Positions 7,648 through 15,226 of a stretch of DNA of 21,434 nucleotides are shown one piece after another (within the stretch, counting starts at the first letter, position 1; each line of letters opens with the position of its first letter). Under the pieces are notes generated by a model. That model did not search any database. It saw only the letters and a list, made by a program, of their open reading frames with translations, and was not told the DNA's origin. The stretch covers positions 1-21,434 of the forward strand of contig CAZZHQ010000039.1 in NCBI GenBank assembly GCA_964654015.1, given 5' to 3'. The stretch comes from JAUUZT01 sp964654015 (GTDB lineage Bacteria; Chloroflexota; Dehalococcoidia; GIF9; AB-539-J10). The position numbers and the translations under genes were made by a program.

Positions 7648-7950
7648 TTATACAGGAGCGCTCCAATACCTAATATTAAAGGTCAGTTTCCTAGCCATTT
7701 TTCTGTTAATCAAGGCGCCATTAGTATACATTAAGAAATAGTTACCATGGTTCTCTTTAGCCAGATCAATGACTGTTTTGCTCTGGCTCTCATAATGTGT
7801 TGCCTTATCACCAATAATGACAAAAAAAGAACTCCGGAATTCTGTTTTCTCCGAAATAATCCGATTGAGGATTGTCCACTCCTCTAAGAACCGATTCAGC
7901 CAGAATTTGGATTTTATGAGATGAGTGATGCAAAAAGGAGGATATAGTTT
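7648..7950 (-). pseudogene. Decayed fragment of a radical SAM protein
   Basis: The minus strand is open for 100 codons from 7950 to a TAA at 7648-7650, with no start codon at its head. The peptide includes ISEKTEFRSSFFVI, then KTVIDLAKENHGNYFLMYTN and GALINRKMARKL. This is recognisably the middle of a radical SAM barrel, where the usual text is FFVISGGEP, then LiDLAK and yTNGTLI. The SAM-binding GGEP has become IGDKA, the N-terminal CxxxCxxC is absent, and the sequence stops soon after the TNG strand. It should therefore be inactive. I recognise the family from memory of its sequence pattern; a profile search would confirm it. Loss of this gene next to the zinc-finger and AOR genes may mark a former functional group. 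Confidence 0.65.
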
Positions 7951-8073
7951 TCAATATTAATGCTATTTCTACCCGTGAAAATCTCCCTGATAGAAGTAGC
8001 TAGGTGCGTATATATCGGCAGTGGCATATTTGAGCAAGCAAGAACTGGCTTGCCGTTAGTCAGCCTTGCAGGA

Positions 8074-8793
8074 CTATTCTTGACCAAACTCTATAAAACG
8101 GTAGCCTACGCCTCGTTCTCCCAGGATATATTTTGGATGCTTAGGGTTCTCTTCAATTTTCTGACGAAGATAGGTGATGTATAGCCAAAGATATTGGTCT
8201 TCGTTACGATACTCATAGCCCCAGACTTTTCTCAATAACATCTCGTGAGTAAGAACATAACCTGCATTGCTCACCAGGTGATATAAAAGCCGGTATTCAG
8301 TAGGCCTGAGATGAACCTCTTTGCCTCCGACCATAATCCTGCGACGACTGAAATCGATAGACAGATTGTCGTCTATCTGTATTTCTGTCTTTGGTGCAGG
8401 GCTAGGCATTTCAACTCGCCGCAGCACAGCTTTTAACCTTGAAACAAGCTCTCTGGGACTAAAAGGTTTGGTAATATAATCATCGGCTCCCAGATTAAGC
8501 CCTTTCACCTTGTCGGTTTCTTCACCCTTTACAGTGAGCATAATTACTGGCACAGTAGAGGTTTCACGAATTTCCTTTAAGGTTTCAAAGCCATCCATCT
8601 CAGGCATCATAACATCGAGGATGATCAGGTCAGGTAAATCTTCAGTCAGTCTTTGTAATGCTTCGTAGCCATTGGAAGCGCAAGAGACTTGATAACCTTC
8701 CAGTTCCAAGTTCATAGTCAGCACCTCAACAATATTAGGCTCATCATCCACAACCAGAATAGTCTTGCCCTGTTCTCCGCTATGCTTTATCAT
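8074..8793 (-). CDS. OmpR/PhoB-family response regulator
   Basis: The 239-residue protein has a receiver domain (about 10-125) and a C-terminal winged-helix DNA-binding domain (about 140-235). The acidic pocket is D16/D17, the phosphorylated residue is D60 (LIILDVMMPEMDG), the switch Thr is T87 and the conserved Lys is K109 (ITKPFSP). The wing shows RPTEYRLLYHL and GVGYRF, typical of PhoB-like proteins that bind tandem direct repeats upstream of target genes. It lies 38 bp downstream of the histidine kinase gene on the same strand, so the two almost certainly form a cognate pair. The ribosome binding site (AAGGA) is rather far from the ATG. Targets are unknown, and no phosphate or potassium genes sit nearby to suggest a signal. 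Confidence 0.95.
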   Translation of the reverse strand: MIKHSGEQGKTILVVDDEPNIVEVLTMNLELEGYQVSCASNGYEALQRLTEDLPDLIILDVMMPEMDGFETLKEIRETSTVPVIMLTVKGEETDKVKGLNLGADDYITKPFSPRELVSRLKAVLRRVEMPSPAPKTEIQIDDNLSIDFSRRRIMVGGKEVHLRPTEYRLLYHLVSNAGYVLTHEMLLRKVWGYEYRNEDQYLWLYITYLRQKIEENPKHPKYILGERGVGYRFIEFGQE

Positions 8794-8831
8794 GTGCGAT
8801 TCTAATTCCTTGTCATCCTAAATCTATACTA

Positions 8832-10415
8832 TTACTCCCCTATCGGCAAAGTGAAGCTAAAGCGAGAGCCTTTTCCCAACTCACTTTCTACCCAGAATCG
8901 ACCGCCGTGAGACTCGATGAGGCTCTTGCAAATGAAGAGCCCAAGCCCTGTACCGTGGGTTGTGCTGTGCGAGCTAGACTGCACTCTATAAAAACGATCA
9001 AAAATACGTTCTTGGTCTCTTAATGCGATGCCAATGCCTTCATCAACAACTGTGACTATGACGTCATTTCCTGAGCCTACTCCTTTGATAGTAATAGTGC
9101 CACCTTTGGGCGAGAATTTAATGGCATTTTCCACAAGATTTGTGAGCACTTGCCCTACTTTTTCGGGGTCAGCAAGAATAGAAGGAAATTCAGGGGGAAA
9201 ATCGACCACTACTCTGTGAATATCTGTATGTTGTCCCAGCCTCTTTGCCACTTTGTGCGCTTCCTTAGGCAAATCGATTACAAGTTTATTGAAAGTTAAA
9301 TCCCCAGCCTCAAGCCTGGACGTGTAGAGTATTTTTGTTACCAGTTCGCTAAGACGGTCGCTTTCCTCCTCGATGGTTAGTAACTTATCGCTGATGGTCT
9401 GCTGACTCCATCCTGCATCAGTTCGAGCCAGGGTATTAGCGTAGGCTTTGATAATGGAAATGGGTGTCTGGAGTTCATGCGAAAATGTGGTAAGCAGTAT
9501 TGATCTCATGTTCTCTAGTTGACGAAGACGGCTAACATCCCGAACGTTCACCACCGTGGTTAATGAAGTGCCACTGTACGAACATGCTACTGAATAATTC
9601 ATTCCCACATCAATCTTTTGACCATCTTTGGTGGAAATGACACCATCGAGACTGAAGATGCCTTCAATGCCTCCAGTGATGGGGCACTTAGCTTTACAAA
9701 GATCTACGCCATGGTTACTCCTCAGTCTTAATACCTCGAAGCAATGACTTCCAATCACCTCTTCCTTTTTCCAGCCAGTTAGCCTTTCCATACTAGCATT
9801 AATGGAAAGTATGTGTCGCTCCTGGTTGATAGTCATGATTCCATCAGCGCTATTTTCCAGAATTGTCTCAATATTGCGGCGCTCCTCAGCAAGTTCTGAT
9901 GCAAGACGGGCGTTTTGCAATGAGATAGCTACCTGGTTGGCAAAAGCTAATAGCACGCGCTGATCTTTGCTGCTAAATGATTCTGCCAAACGGGAACGTA
10001 ACACATATATCAGCCCGGTCATCTTTCCTGCAATTTGAAGGGGCAGGGCAATGATATGGCCCAGCCTCGTGTCTGTTGTGGTTATCGGAACGTGGACGCT
10101 ATCAGAAAGTCGGAAAATTTGGTCGAAACTCTGCCGACTAGTGGCAAGCTCGGGAACAGCTGCTTGGAGCAAGGGGCGTAGCTGTGCCGCATCTTTAGAA
10201 TTTAGACCATAACTCGCTTCTTCAACAAAACGTTTTTCCATATCATTCCACAGAGCAATTATCCCGGCAGTAGCTTCCAATGTGGCTACTGTACTGCCAA
10301 GAATGTCCATCAGCTTGATTTGAAAATCCGTTTTCTTCATGGGGGCAGATAATGGCTCAAGCTTTTTTAAGCTAGTTGTCATTCCTGATTTTGAGCGTTT
10401 GCCTCTTTCCGTCAC
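8832..10415 (-). CDS. GAF-PAS sensor histidine kinase
   Basis: The 527-residue protein has no clear membrane segment, so it is likely a cytosolic sensor. A GAF domain spans about 30-175 and a PAS domain about 181-300. The HisKA dimerisation domain carries H313 (FSHELQTP), and the ATPase domain shows an N box (N426/N430), G1 (VVDEGIGI, ~457-464) and G2 (HGTGLGLFI). It should autophosphorylate and pass phosphate to the adjacent response regulator. The PAS domain holds a cysteine cluster, C225, C240 and C244, ending in CPI, which could bind a metal or sense redox state (inference). The first codon is GTG with no obvious Shine-Dalgarno sequence. In-frame ATGs at residues 12 and 26 are alternatives. 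The gene heads a two-gene operon and diverges from the HhH-GPD-like gene. Confidence 0.93.
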   Translation of the reverse strand: MTERGKRSKSGMTTSLKKLEPLSAPMKKTDFQIKLMDILGSTVATLEATAGIIALWNDMEKRFVEEASYGLNSKDAAQLRPLLQAAVPELATSRQSFDQIFRLSDSVHVPITTTDTRLGHIIALPLQIAGKMTGLIYVLRSRLAESFSSKDQRVLLAFANQVAISLQNARLASELAEERRNIETILENSADGIMTINQERHILSINASMERLTGWKKEEVIGSHCFEVLRLRSNHGVDLCKAKCPITGGIEGIFSLDGVISTKDGQKIDVGMNYSVACSYSGTSLTTVVNVRDVSRLRQLENMRSILLTTFSHELQTPISIIKAYANTLARTDAGWSQQTISDKLLTIEEESDRLSELVTKILYTSRLEAGDLTFNKLVIDLPKEAHKVAKRLGQHTDIHRVVVDFPPEFPSILADPEKVGQVLTNLVENAIKFSPKGGTITIKGVGSGNDVIVTVVDEGIGIALRDQERIFDRFYRVQSSSHSTTHGTGLGLFICKSLIESHGGRFWVESELGKGSRFSFTLPIGE

Positions 10416-10552
10416 ATTGCAACCATAATTCTAAGGTAAATCTAAGGGTTTTCTAGTGAATTATTTACCACATTCCAATGCTATTTTAACACAGGCTAAT
10501 TAAACTTTAGTCATTGAATAAAAGCAGGATGCGTGCAATTTCGTGAATAACA
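10416..10552. promoter_or_regulatory. Divergent promoter region with inverted repeat
   Basis: These 137 AT-rich bases lie between the kinase gene (minus) and the HhH-GPD-like gene (plus). GGTAAAT (10435-10441) and ATTTACC (10463-10469) form a 7-bp inverted repeat with a 21-base spacer, 20 bp ahead of the kinase start. This is a possible operator for the two-component operon. On the minus strand TGTGTTAAAAT could be an extended -10 element. Confidence 0.3.
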
Positions 10553-11299
10553 ATGATAATCTGTAAAACATCCAATGATGTTGTGAATATGAGCGAAATC
10601 TCATCAGAAAATATATGTAGCAGGTTATTAAGGGAACTGGGTGGTGCGTATCCATCATCTTTGGGCATAAATCTGGGCAGCATGGTTTCGGAGGAGGTCT
10701 TCAAGTGGTTCATTGCATCCATATTATTAGGGGCAAGAATTGACGAAGATATCGCAGCCATGAATACCTATAGAATAATTGAAAGAGCAGGGGTACTTTC
10801 AGTTAAGGCTGTTATGGAAACTGGTCGGGCAGGTATGGTAGATATACTCAATAAAAGTGGCTATATAAGGTGCAACCACAAAATTGCCACAAAATTGCTG
10901 AAGACAACGGGAGTCCTTAATGAAAAATACGGGGGCGATCTCAATAGATTGTATTTCTTTGCCAAGGGCGGAAAAGACCTGGAGAATAAACTTCAGAACC
11001 TGGGAAAGGATATCAATACGGTTACGGTTAGCATTTTTCTGAGGGGGTTAAGGGACGTTTGGGATAAAGTACAGCTACCGCTCTCAATCCCTGCTTTGTT
11101 GGCGGCAAGAAACCTTGGATTAACCAATTCAACTGAGGCGTCAGCGGCTTTAGAAGAGCTAAAAGCAATATGGGAGCAAGATGAAATAAGGCTCTCGGAT
11201 TTAGAAGCTGGACTGATGAAGCTGGGAGAGAACTACTGTCGGCAGAATAAGTGCCCAGTTTGTCCTATGAGAGAGAGCTGCAAAAATCATTGGAAATAA
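10553..11299 (+). CDS. HhH-GPD/endonuclease III-like iron-sulfur protein, active site altered
   Basis: The 248-residue protein resembles the endonuclease III fold. VFKWFIASILLGARI (49-63) matches the family's opening helix, the segment LQNLGKDINTVTVSIFL (147-163) sits where the helix-hairpin-helix LPGVGRKTA is expected, and C229-x4-C234-x2-C237-x5-C243 ends the protein as a [4Fe-4S] loop. Endonuclease III normally spaces the first pair by six. The canonical catalytic Lys and the Asp of the VDTH strand are not apparent: the matching stretch reads LPLSIPALLAARNLGL. It may bind or inspect DNA without standard glycosylase/lyase chemistry, or use other residues. The start is uncertain because neither the ATG at 10553 nor the in-frame ATG at 10589 has a good ribosome binding site. 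It begins a plus-strand gene run. Confidence 0.7.
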   Translation: MIICKTSNDVVNMSEISSENICSRLLRELGGAYPSSLGINLGSMVSEEVFKWFIASILLGARIDEDIAAMNTYRIIERAGVLSVKAVMETGRAGMVDILNKSGYIRCNHKIATKLLKTTGVLNEKYGGDLNRLYFFAKGGKDLENKLQNLGKDINTVTVSIFLRGLRDVWDKVQLPLSIPALLAARNLGLTNSTEASAALEELKAIWEQDEIRLSDLEAGLMKLGENYCRQNKCPVCPMRESCKNHWK

Positions 11300-11386
11300 G
11301 GAGGTAATTAAAATAATAATGAGGTCTGATCTCGGCGGACACTAACATGTTGGGGACAAAGTAAAAATAACGACGGAGGTTTTATC

Positions 11387-12091
11387 ATGATTTTTAAAAT
11401 CAACAAAATAAAAGGGCTCTTGCACAAGCCAAAGTCAAAGGATTTACCAAAGCCGCAAGAAAAAGGCTCAGAGATAAAGAAATTGTCGAAGCCAAAAAGT
11501 ATGGCGCTACCAAGGCCAAGTAATATGTCGGACCTGGTGGGGAAGTATTTGGTATCCGAACTGAAAATGAATCCCGACCTGGTACCTGTTCTCATGAGTG
11601 TGAGACGCCAAAATTCCAAAGGAAAAGATGCATTTGATTTTCGGATTTACGACGAACCTGAGACGACCATCAAGAAAGTAACTGTTAATAACTATACCAG
11701 TTTTGATGAACACCCGGAATTAATACTTTACGAGGGTTGGTTTGACCAGCAGACAAAGCACGTGGAAGGGATAGCTAGAAGAGAGGTTGCCAAGATACAA
11801 ATTTTTACCGAAGCCGAAATACTTCAGCAGATAGAGTCACTAACTGAACCTGGTAGTACGGTCTCCTTTTTCCAAACTGTTGGCCCCAGTTTGGGAGGGC
11901 CCCTTGGCCGAGGTGCTTGTATAGTAGAGCTTAACCCTGATTATCCATTAAAGGGTAAGAAATATAATGGTTATTCAGTAAATGCGTTTGGTATAAAATT
12001 AGAAGCCAAGGGGAAAAAATCATGGGACTCCAATAAACCAAAAGATCTCGCAAAATGGATTAAAAGTAATCATCGTAAACGCGCTTTCTGA
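11387..12091 (+). CDS. Protein of unknown function
   Basis: I do not recognise this 234-residue protein. The ATG follows ACGGAGG at a good distance, so it is probably a real gene. The first ~50 residues are very rich in Lys and Pro, with repeated KP, LPKP and LPRP steps (DLPKP, KLSKP, ALPRP), and look disordered. The rest is a mixed alpha/beta soluble domain of about 180 residues, with no signal peptide, membrane segment or cysteine cluster. It includes GPSLGGPLGRGACIVELNP, a glycine-rich loop, and ends in a basic tail (KSNHRKRAF). It lies 87 bp after the HhH-GPD-like gene on the same strand. A 14-bp tandem duplication covers the stop codon, so the C-terminus may have been changed recently. 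Confidence 0.7.
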   Translation: MIFKINKIKGLLHKPKSKDLPKPQEKGSEIKKLSKPKSMALPRPSNMSDLVGKYLVSELKMNPDLVPVLMSVRRQNSKGKDAFDFRIYDEPETTIKKVTVNNYTSFDEHPELILYEGWFDQQTKHVEGIARREVAKIQIFTEAEILQQIESLTEPGSTVSFFQTVGPSLGGPLGRGACIVELNPDYPLKGKKYNGYSVNAFGIKLEAKGKKSWDSNKPKDLAKWIKSNHRKRAF

Positions 12092-12104
12092 AACGTGCTT
12101 TCTG
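12077..12104 (+). repeat. 14-bp tandem duplication at a stop codon
   Basis: AAACGCGCTTTCTG (12077-12090) is followed directly by AAACGTGCTTTCTG (12091-12104), one mismatch. The TGA stop of the unknown protein (12089-12091) spans the join. Confidence 0.7.
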
Positions 12105-12119
12105 AGCACCCATTATAAT

Positions 12120-12149
12120 AATATGCGGCCCAAACCATGGGCGCATATT
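12120..12149 (+). terminator. Hairpin after the unknown gene
   Basis: AATATGCG (12120-12127), a bulged G, then CCCA (12129-12132) pair with TGGG (12138-12141) and CGCATATT (12142-12149) around a 5-base loop, a 12-bp stem. No T-run follows, so termination may be weak or factor-dependent; it could instead protect the mRNA end. Confidence 0.45.
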
Positions 12150-12193
12150 AACCTTTAACAGGACATGCAGAAAAAAGCAAGGAGGAAAACACG

Positions 12194-12466
12194 ATGGATA
12201 AGAATGAAGTCTCCGGACTCAGCACAGGCTTTGTTATGGGCGTCTTAGTCGGCGCTACCATTGGCTTTCTCTTTGCCCCTCTCCCTGGCAAAGAAACCAG
12301 AGATGTGGTACGGGAAGGGGCAAAAAAAGTCAGGGCTCGAACAGCCGAGATGGCTGATGATGTGAGAGAGGTGGTTACCGAGACCTATGAAGATGTTAAG
12401 GGTGTAACGGCAGAGGCTATAGAGAAGTCCCACGCCCATACAAAAGAGAGTCAAACTGCCCTATAG
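12194..12466 (+). CDS. YtxH-domain membrane-anchored protein
   Basis: The 90-residue protein has one hydrophobic N-terminal segment (about 12-30, GFVMGVLVGATIGFLFAPL) followed by PGKETRDVVREGAKK, the typical YtxH/gas-vesicle-like signature. The rest is a charged amphipathic helix of about 50 residues. The family consists of small, stress-associated membrane proteins of unclear biochemical role, sometimes linked to general stress response in Firmicutes. The start is supported by AAGGAGG nine bases upstream of the ATG. It lies about 160 bp before the permease gene on the same strand, but nothing shows a functional link. Confidence 0.85.
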   Translation: MDKNEVSGLSTGFVMGVLVGATIGFLFAPLPGKETRDVVREGAKKVRARTAEMADDVREVVTETYEDVKGVTAEAIEKSHAHTKESQTAL

Positions 12467-12627
12467 ACCTTATCCAGAAGTAAATCAGAAGGTTGGGCGC
12501 ACCATGCTGAAAGACGATACTGGTTCCGCAGTGGCTTTTTCCTGTAACTGAGATATACCATAGAGGTCTGCGAGTTGATAAACATGGTAGTCCCCTGGAG
12601 TTCAGTTAATAAATCATGTGAGATGTA

Positions 12628-13701
12628 TTGAATATAGCAAGTAGCTTTCTTAAAAAACAGTGGCGCCTGGTATCTCTTGTAACAGGCCTGGTGCTTTTTT
12701 GTGTGCTTCTCTGGACTCTGAGACAAGCACTTTTTCCTTTCGGCATCGCTCTTGTTCTAGCCTACTTGATGTTACCAATGCTTAGATGGGCGGAGACAAA
12801 ACTCCCACAGCACGACAGGTCACAGAATGCCAAGCGCATTATACTGATAGTTCTTTTTATCCTATTTATCCTGGCACTTGCGGGGCTTGTCATATATCTT
12901 ATGGTAGATATAATCTTTTTCAGGTACCTTAAGTTAGTAGCCAGCACACCACAGTTCGTTTCATCTGGTATAGTGGTGCTACGAGAATGGGCTGAAGGTA
13001 TCCGTGAGATGCTACCTCCAATATTACAACAGCAGATGGATGAACTCACCTTGGATATTAGTTCATCCTTAGCCAGTTCTATACAGAGCCTTTTCAGAGG
13101 AGGAATTTTATCCCTGCCAAACATCTTCAACCCACTGCTCAGTCTTGTTTGTATCCCCGTTTTCCTCTTCTACCTGCTAAAGGACTCTGAGAAACTGAGT
13201 AACGGTTTCTACTCCGCCATACCGCAATGGCTAGCTGAGCACATTAAAAACATTGTCAGTATTGTTGAGACGGTTCTGGGAAGATATATCCGGGCTCAAT
13301 TGGTGCTCGGATTCATAGTAGGTTACGCCTGCTTCCTGGTTTTATTCATTATGAAAGTGCCATTTGCGCCAACGCTTGGCATTATTGCCGGGGTAACTGA
13401 GCTCATTCCTATACTGGGACCCTTTATCGGGGGTGCTATTGCTTTCTTCGTGACCCTGGGCACTGTGCCTGACAAGGCCTTATGGGTAGCATTGCTATTC
13501 CTTGCAATTCAGTTATTTGAGAACAGCTTCCTCGTCCCCAGAATACATGGTTATTACCTGCGCATACATCCAGCTATCACCCTGGTATTACTTGTACTTG
13601 GAAACTATATTGCCGGAATCTGGGGGCTAATCCTGATCGTTCCTTTTACCGCAACAGCCATTGGAATCTACAAGTACCTGCGCCATTGCGTAAATAATTA
13701 A
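12628..13701 (+). CDS. AI-2E family transporter (PerM/YdiK-like)
   Basis: The 357-residue integral membrane protein has the usual AI-2E permease layout. Two N-terminal hydrophobic segments lie around 15-50, a third around 70-95, an extended soluble middle region follows, and then 4-5 C-terminal helices run from about 165 to 350. The conserved stretches FAPTLGIIAGVTELIPILGPFIGG and HPAITLVLLVLGNYIAGIWG lie in the C-terminal half. The family exports small molecules. Members have been tied to autoinducer-2 or Na+/H+ antiport, and the substrate here is open. The start is TTG: an in-frame TGA at 12619-12621 rules out anything further upstream, and no good Shine-Dalgarno sequence precedes it. It converges on mgtE with only eight bases between the stop codons. 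Confidence 0.88.
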   Translation: MNIASSFLKKQWRLVSLVTGLVLFCVLLWTLRQALFPFGIALVLAYLMLPMLRWAETKLPQHDRSQNAKRIILIVLFILFILALAGLVIYLMVDIIFFRYLKLVASTPQFVSSGIVVLREWAEGIREMLPPILQQQMDELTLDISSSLASSIQSLFRGGILSLPNIFNPLLSLVCIPVFLFYLLKDSEKLSNGFYSAIPQWLAEHIKNIVSIVETVLGRYIRAQLVLGFIVGYACFLVLFIMKVPFAPTLGIIAGVTELIPILGPFIGGAIAFFVTLGTVPDKALWVALLFLAIQLFENSFLVPRIHGYYLRIHPAITLVLLVLGNYIAGIWGLILIVPFTATAIGIYKYLRHCVNN

Positions 13702-13724
13702 GATTCTTGCTATAACAGGAATCT
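13701..13724. terminator. Possible small bidirectional hairpin
   Basis: AGATTC (13701-13706) and GAATCT (13719-13724) form a 6-bp stem across the junction of the two convergent genes. It overlaps the end of the mgtE coding sequence, and the stem is short, so support is weak. Confidence 0.2.
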
Positions 13725-15110
13725 AACCAGGATAGTAGCCAGTCCAAGGAATAATAGAAATCCAAAAACATCCGTACAGGTTGTTACGATGACTGCAGAA
13801 GCAACCGCCGGATCTATCTTAAGTCGCGTAAGTAATAGCGGTACTCCAGCGCCAGCTAATCCGGAAATGATCATATTCCCAAACATCGCCAGACTCAAAA
13901 CAACCCCTATCATATAGTTCCCCTTCCACAAATAAGCCAATAAGCCTACGGCTAAACCTAATATTAGGCCATGAAGTATGCCTAGAGACAACTCTCTTAA
14001 AATTAAACGATGTCCCGCATGTCTTGGAATATCCCCTAATGCCATACTTCTTACAACTAGTGTTAGTGTCTGTGTTCCACCGATGCCCCCCTGACCGGCA
14101 ACTACCGGGAGAAAAATCGCTAAAACCACAACTTTTGAAATTGTGGATTGGAATACGCTGATAACAGCCGCAGCTAAAAAAGTAGTTGCCAGATTAATAA
14201 ATAGCCATGGAAGACGATTACGTATAGAACTACGCAATGGGTCGAATACTCGCTCGCCAGTTAAACCTGCCAGCTTATACATATCTTCCGTAGCTTCTTC
14301 CTCTACGATTTCGAGTACATCCTTGCTCATAATAACGCCAACTAGTCTCTGCCCATTATCAACGACAGGAAGCTGGTCAAGATCATAGTGTTTCATCACC
14401 CGAGCGCACTCTTCTTGATTTGCTGCGGCAGACATAGAAATTATTTCTGTATTCATAATATCTTTGATAATGGCGGTTGGATTAGCAAGAGCTAAGCGAG
14501 TTATGCTCACTGAACCTAACAGCTGATTCCTGGCACCGACTACAAAAATGGAGTGGATATCCTCTAATTCTGTCCCCCTGCGCCTTATTGATTCCAATGC
14601 GCTTGCAGCTGGCATATTAGCTTTTACAGCTATGAATTCAAGTATCATCCTCCCGCCAGCGCTGTCATCTGGATATTGAAGTAGAGGCACGACATCATCT
14701 GCCTCCTCCATATCATCTAGAACATTCTGGAGCTTCTCCTCTGGAAGCTGTCTTAAGATATCTGCGGCTACGTCCGGATCTGCTTCATCTAAGATGTCTG
14801 ATAAAACTGAGGCATCCACCCCATCGGTAAATTTCGCCATATCCTCGGGTTCTAGATGCTCCAGTATCTCTGCTGATTCCTGGGGAGGAAGGGTTGTGAG
14901 TATTTCCTGTTGTGTCTCAGGTGACAGGCCTTCCATAACCTCTAATTGGTCAGCTGGATGTAATTGACTAAGCAAAGCTGAGGCAGCTTGTAATCCTTCT
15001 CTATCAAGGAGATCACGTATCTGTTGGATTAATTCTTGTGTTCTCTCTTCATCCAACGGGTGACTTGTCAGAATTCGGGAATCACTCTTTCTATCTCGTT
15101 GCTCATTCAT
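13710..15110 (-). CDS. mgtE: Magnesium transporter MgtE
   Basis: The 466-residue protein has the complete MgtE layout. An acidic N domain of helical repeats (about 20-145) includes LEPEDMAKF and LDEADPDVAADIL. A pair of CBS domains (about 150-275) carries the Mg2+-sensing surface. A five-helix membrane domain (about 300-466) follows. D447 in TTCTDVFGFLLFLGLA corresponds to the ion-selectivity Asp of characterised MgtE channels. MgtE dimers admit Mg2+ and close when cytosolic Mg2+ occupies the N and CBS domains. One oddity is that the normally Asn-containing GGNxG loop reads GGIGGTQ, with I343 replacing Asn. AAGGAG precedes the ATG by six bases. No Mg2+ riboswitch is apparent in the short upstream stretch before the glgP repeat. 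Confidence 0.95.
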   Translation of the reverse strand: MNEQRDRKSDSRILTSHPLDEERTQELIQQIRDLLDREGLQAASALLSQLHPADQLEVMEGLSPETQQEILTTLPPQESAEILEHLEPEDMAKFTDGVDASVLSDILDEADPDVAADILRQLPEEKLQNVLDDMEEADDVVPLLQYPDDSAGGRMILEFIAVKANMPAASALESIRRRGTELEDIHSIFVVGARNQLLGSVSITRLALANPTAIIKDIMNTEIISMSAAANQEECARVMKHYDLDQLPVVDNGQRLVGVIMSKDVLEIVEEEATEDMYKLAGLTGERVFDPLRSSIRNRLPWLFINLATTFLAAAVISVFQSTISKVVVLAIFLPVVAGQGGIGGTQTLTLVVRSMALGDIPRHAGHRLILRELSLGILHGLILGLAVGLLAYLWKGNYMIGVVLSLAMFGNMIISGLAGAGVPLLLTRLKIDPAVASAVIVTTCTDVFGFLLFLGLATILVRFLL

Positions 15111-15158
15111 AGTAACTCCTTATATAAATAACCAATAAAGGAAGAACATTAACACAAA

Positions 15159-15206
15159 TGACCTGCCTCCCAAAATAAAAAGGATACTAGTGGTGAAGTT
15201 AGAGTT
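15159..15206. mobile_element. Possible insertion-sequence end remnant
   Basis: TGACCTGCCTCCCAAAA starts at 15159 and is followed by GGATAC and then TGAAGTTAGAG, echoing the block at 133-170. It lies 68 bp before the left edge of the glgP repeat, which itself starts with TGACCTGTCCCAA. No transposase is present. Confidence 0.3.
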
Positions 15207-15226
15207 ACCTGTATTTTGGTTGCAGG

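Larger units (their letters stand above)
7487..8073. other. Stretch with no intact gene
   Basis: Between the zinc-finger gene and the response regulator there is no intact gene. It holds an insertion-sequence-end-like motif near 7538-7558, a 10-bp inverted repeat at 7595-7639, the radical SAM fragment at 7648-7950 and a weak 6-bp inverted repeat at 8034-8053 (GCAAGC/GCTTGC). The last lies just past the end of the response regulator gene and has no T-run. Confidence 0.5.

Noticed and set aside
7960..8184. A 74-codon plus-strand frame overlapping the end of the response regulator gene
   Set aside because: It overlaps a certain gene, and the peptide is not recognisable. Some AGGAGG-like bases lie upstream, but they sit within the radical SAM remnant.
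11319..11345. An eight-codon frame after AAGGAGGT between the HhH-GPD-like and unknown genes
   Set aside because: The spacing from the Shine-Dalgarno sequence is long and the peptide (MRSDLGGH) suggests no leader-peptide function.
12245..12726. Minus-strand frames over the YtxH gene and the leader of the permease gene
   Set aside because: They are shadows or chance frames with no start signals or recognisable domains.
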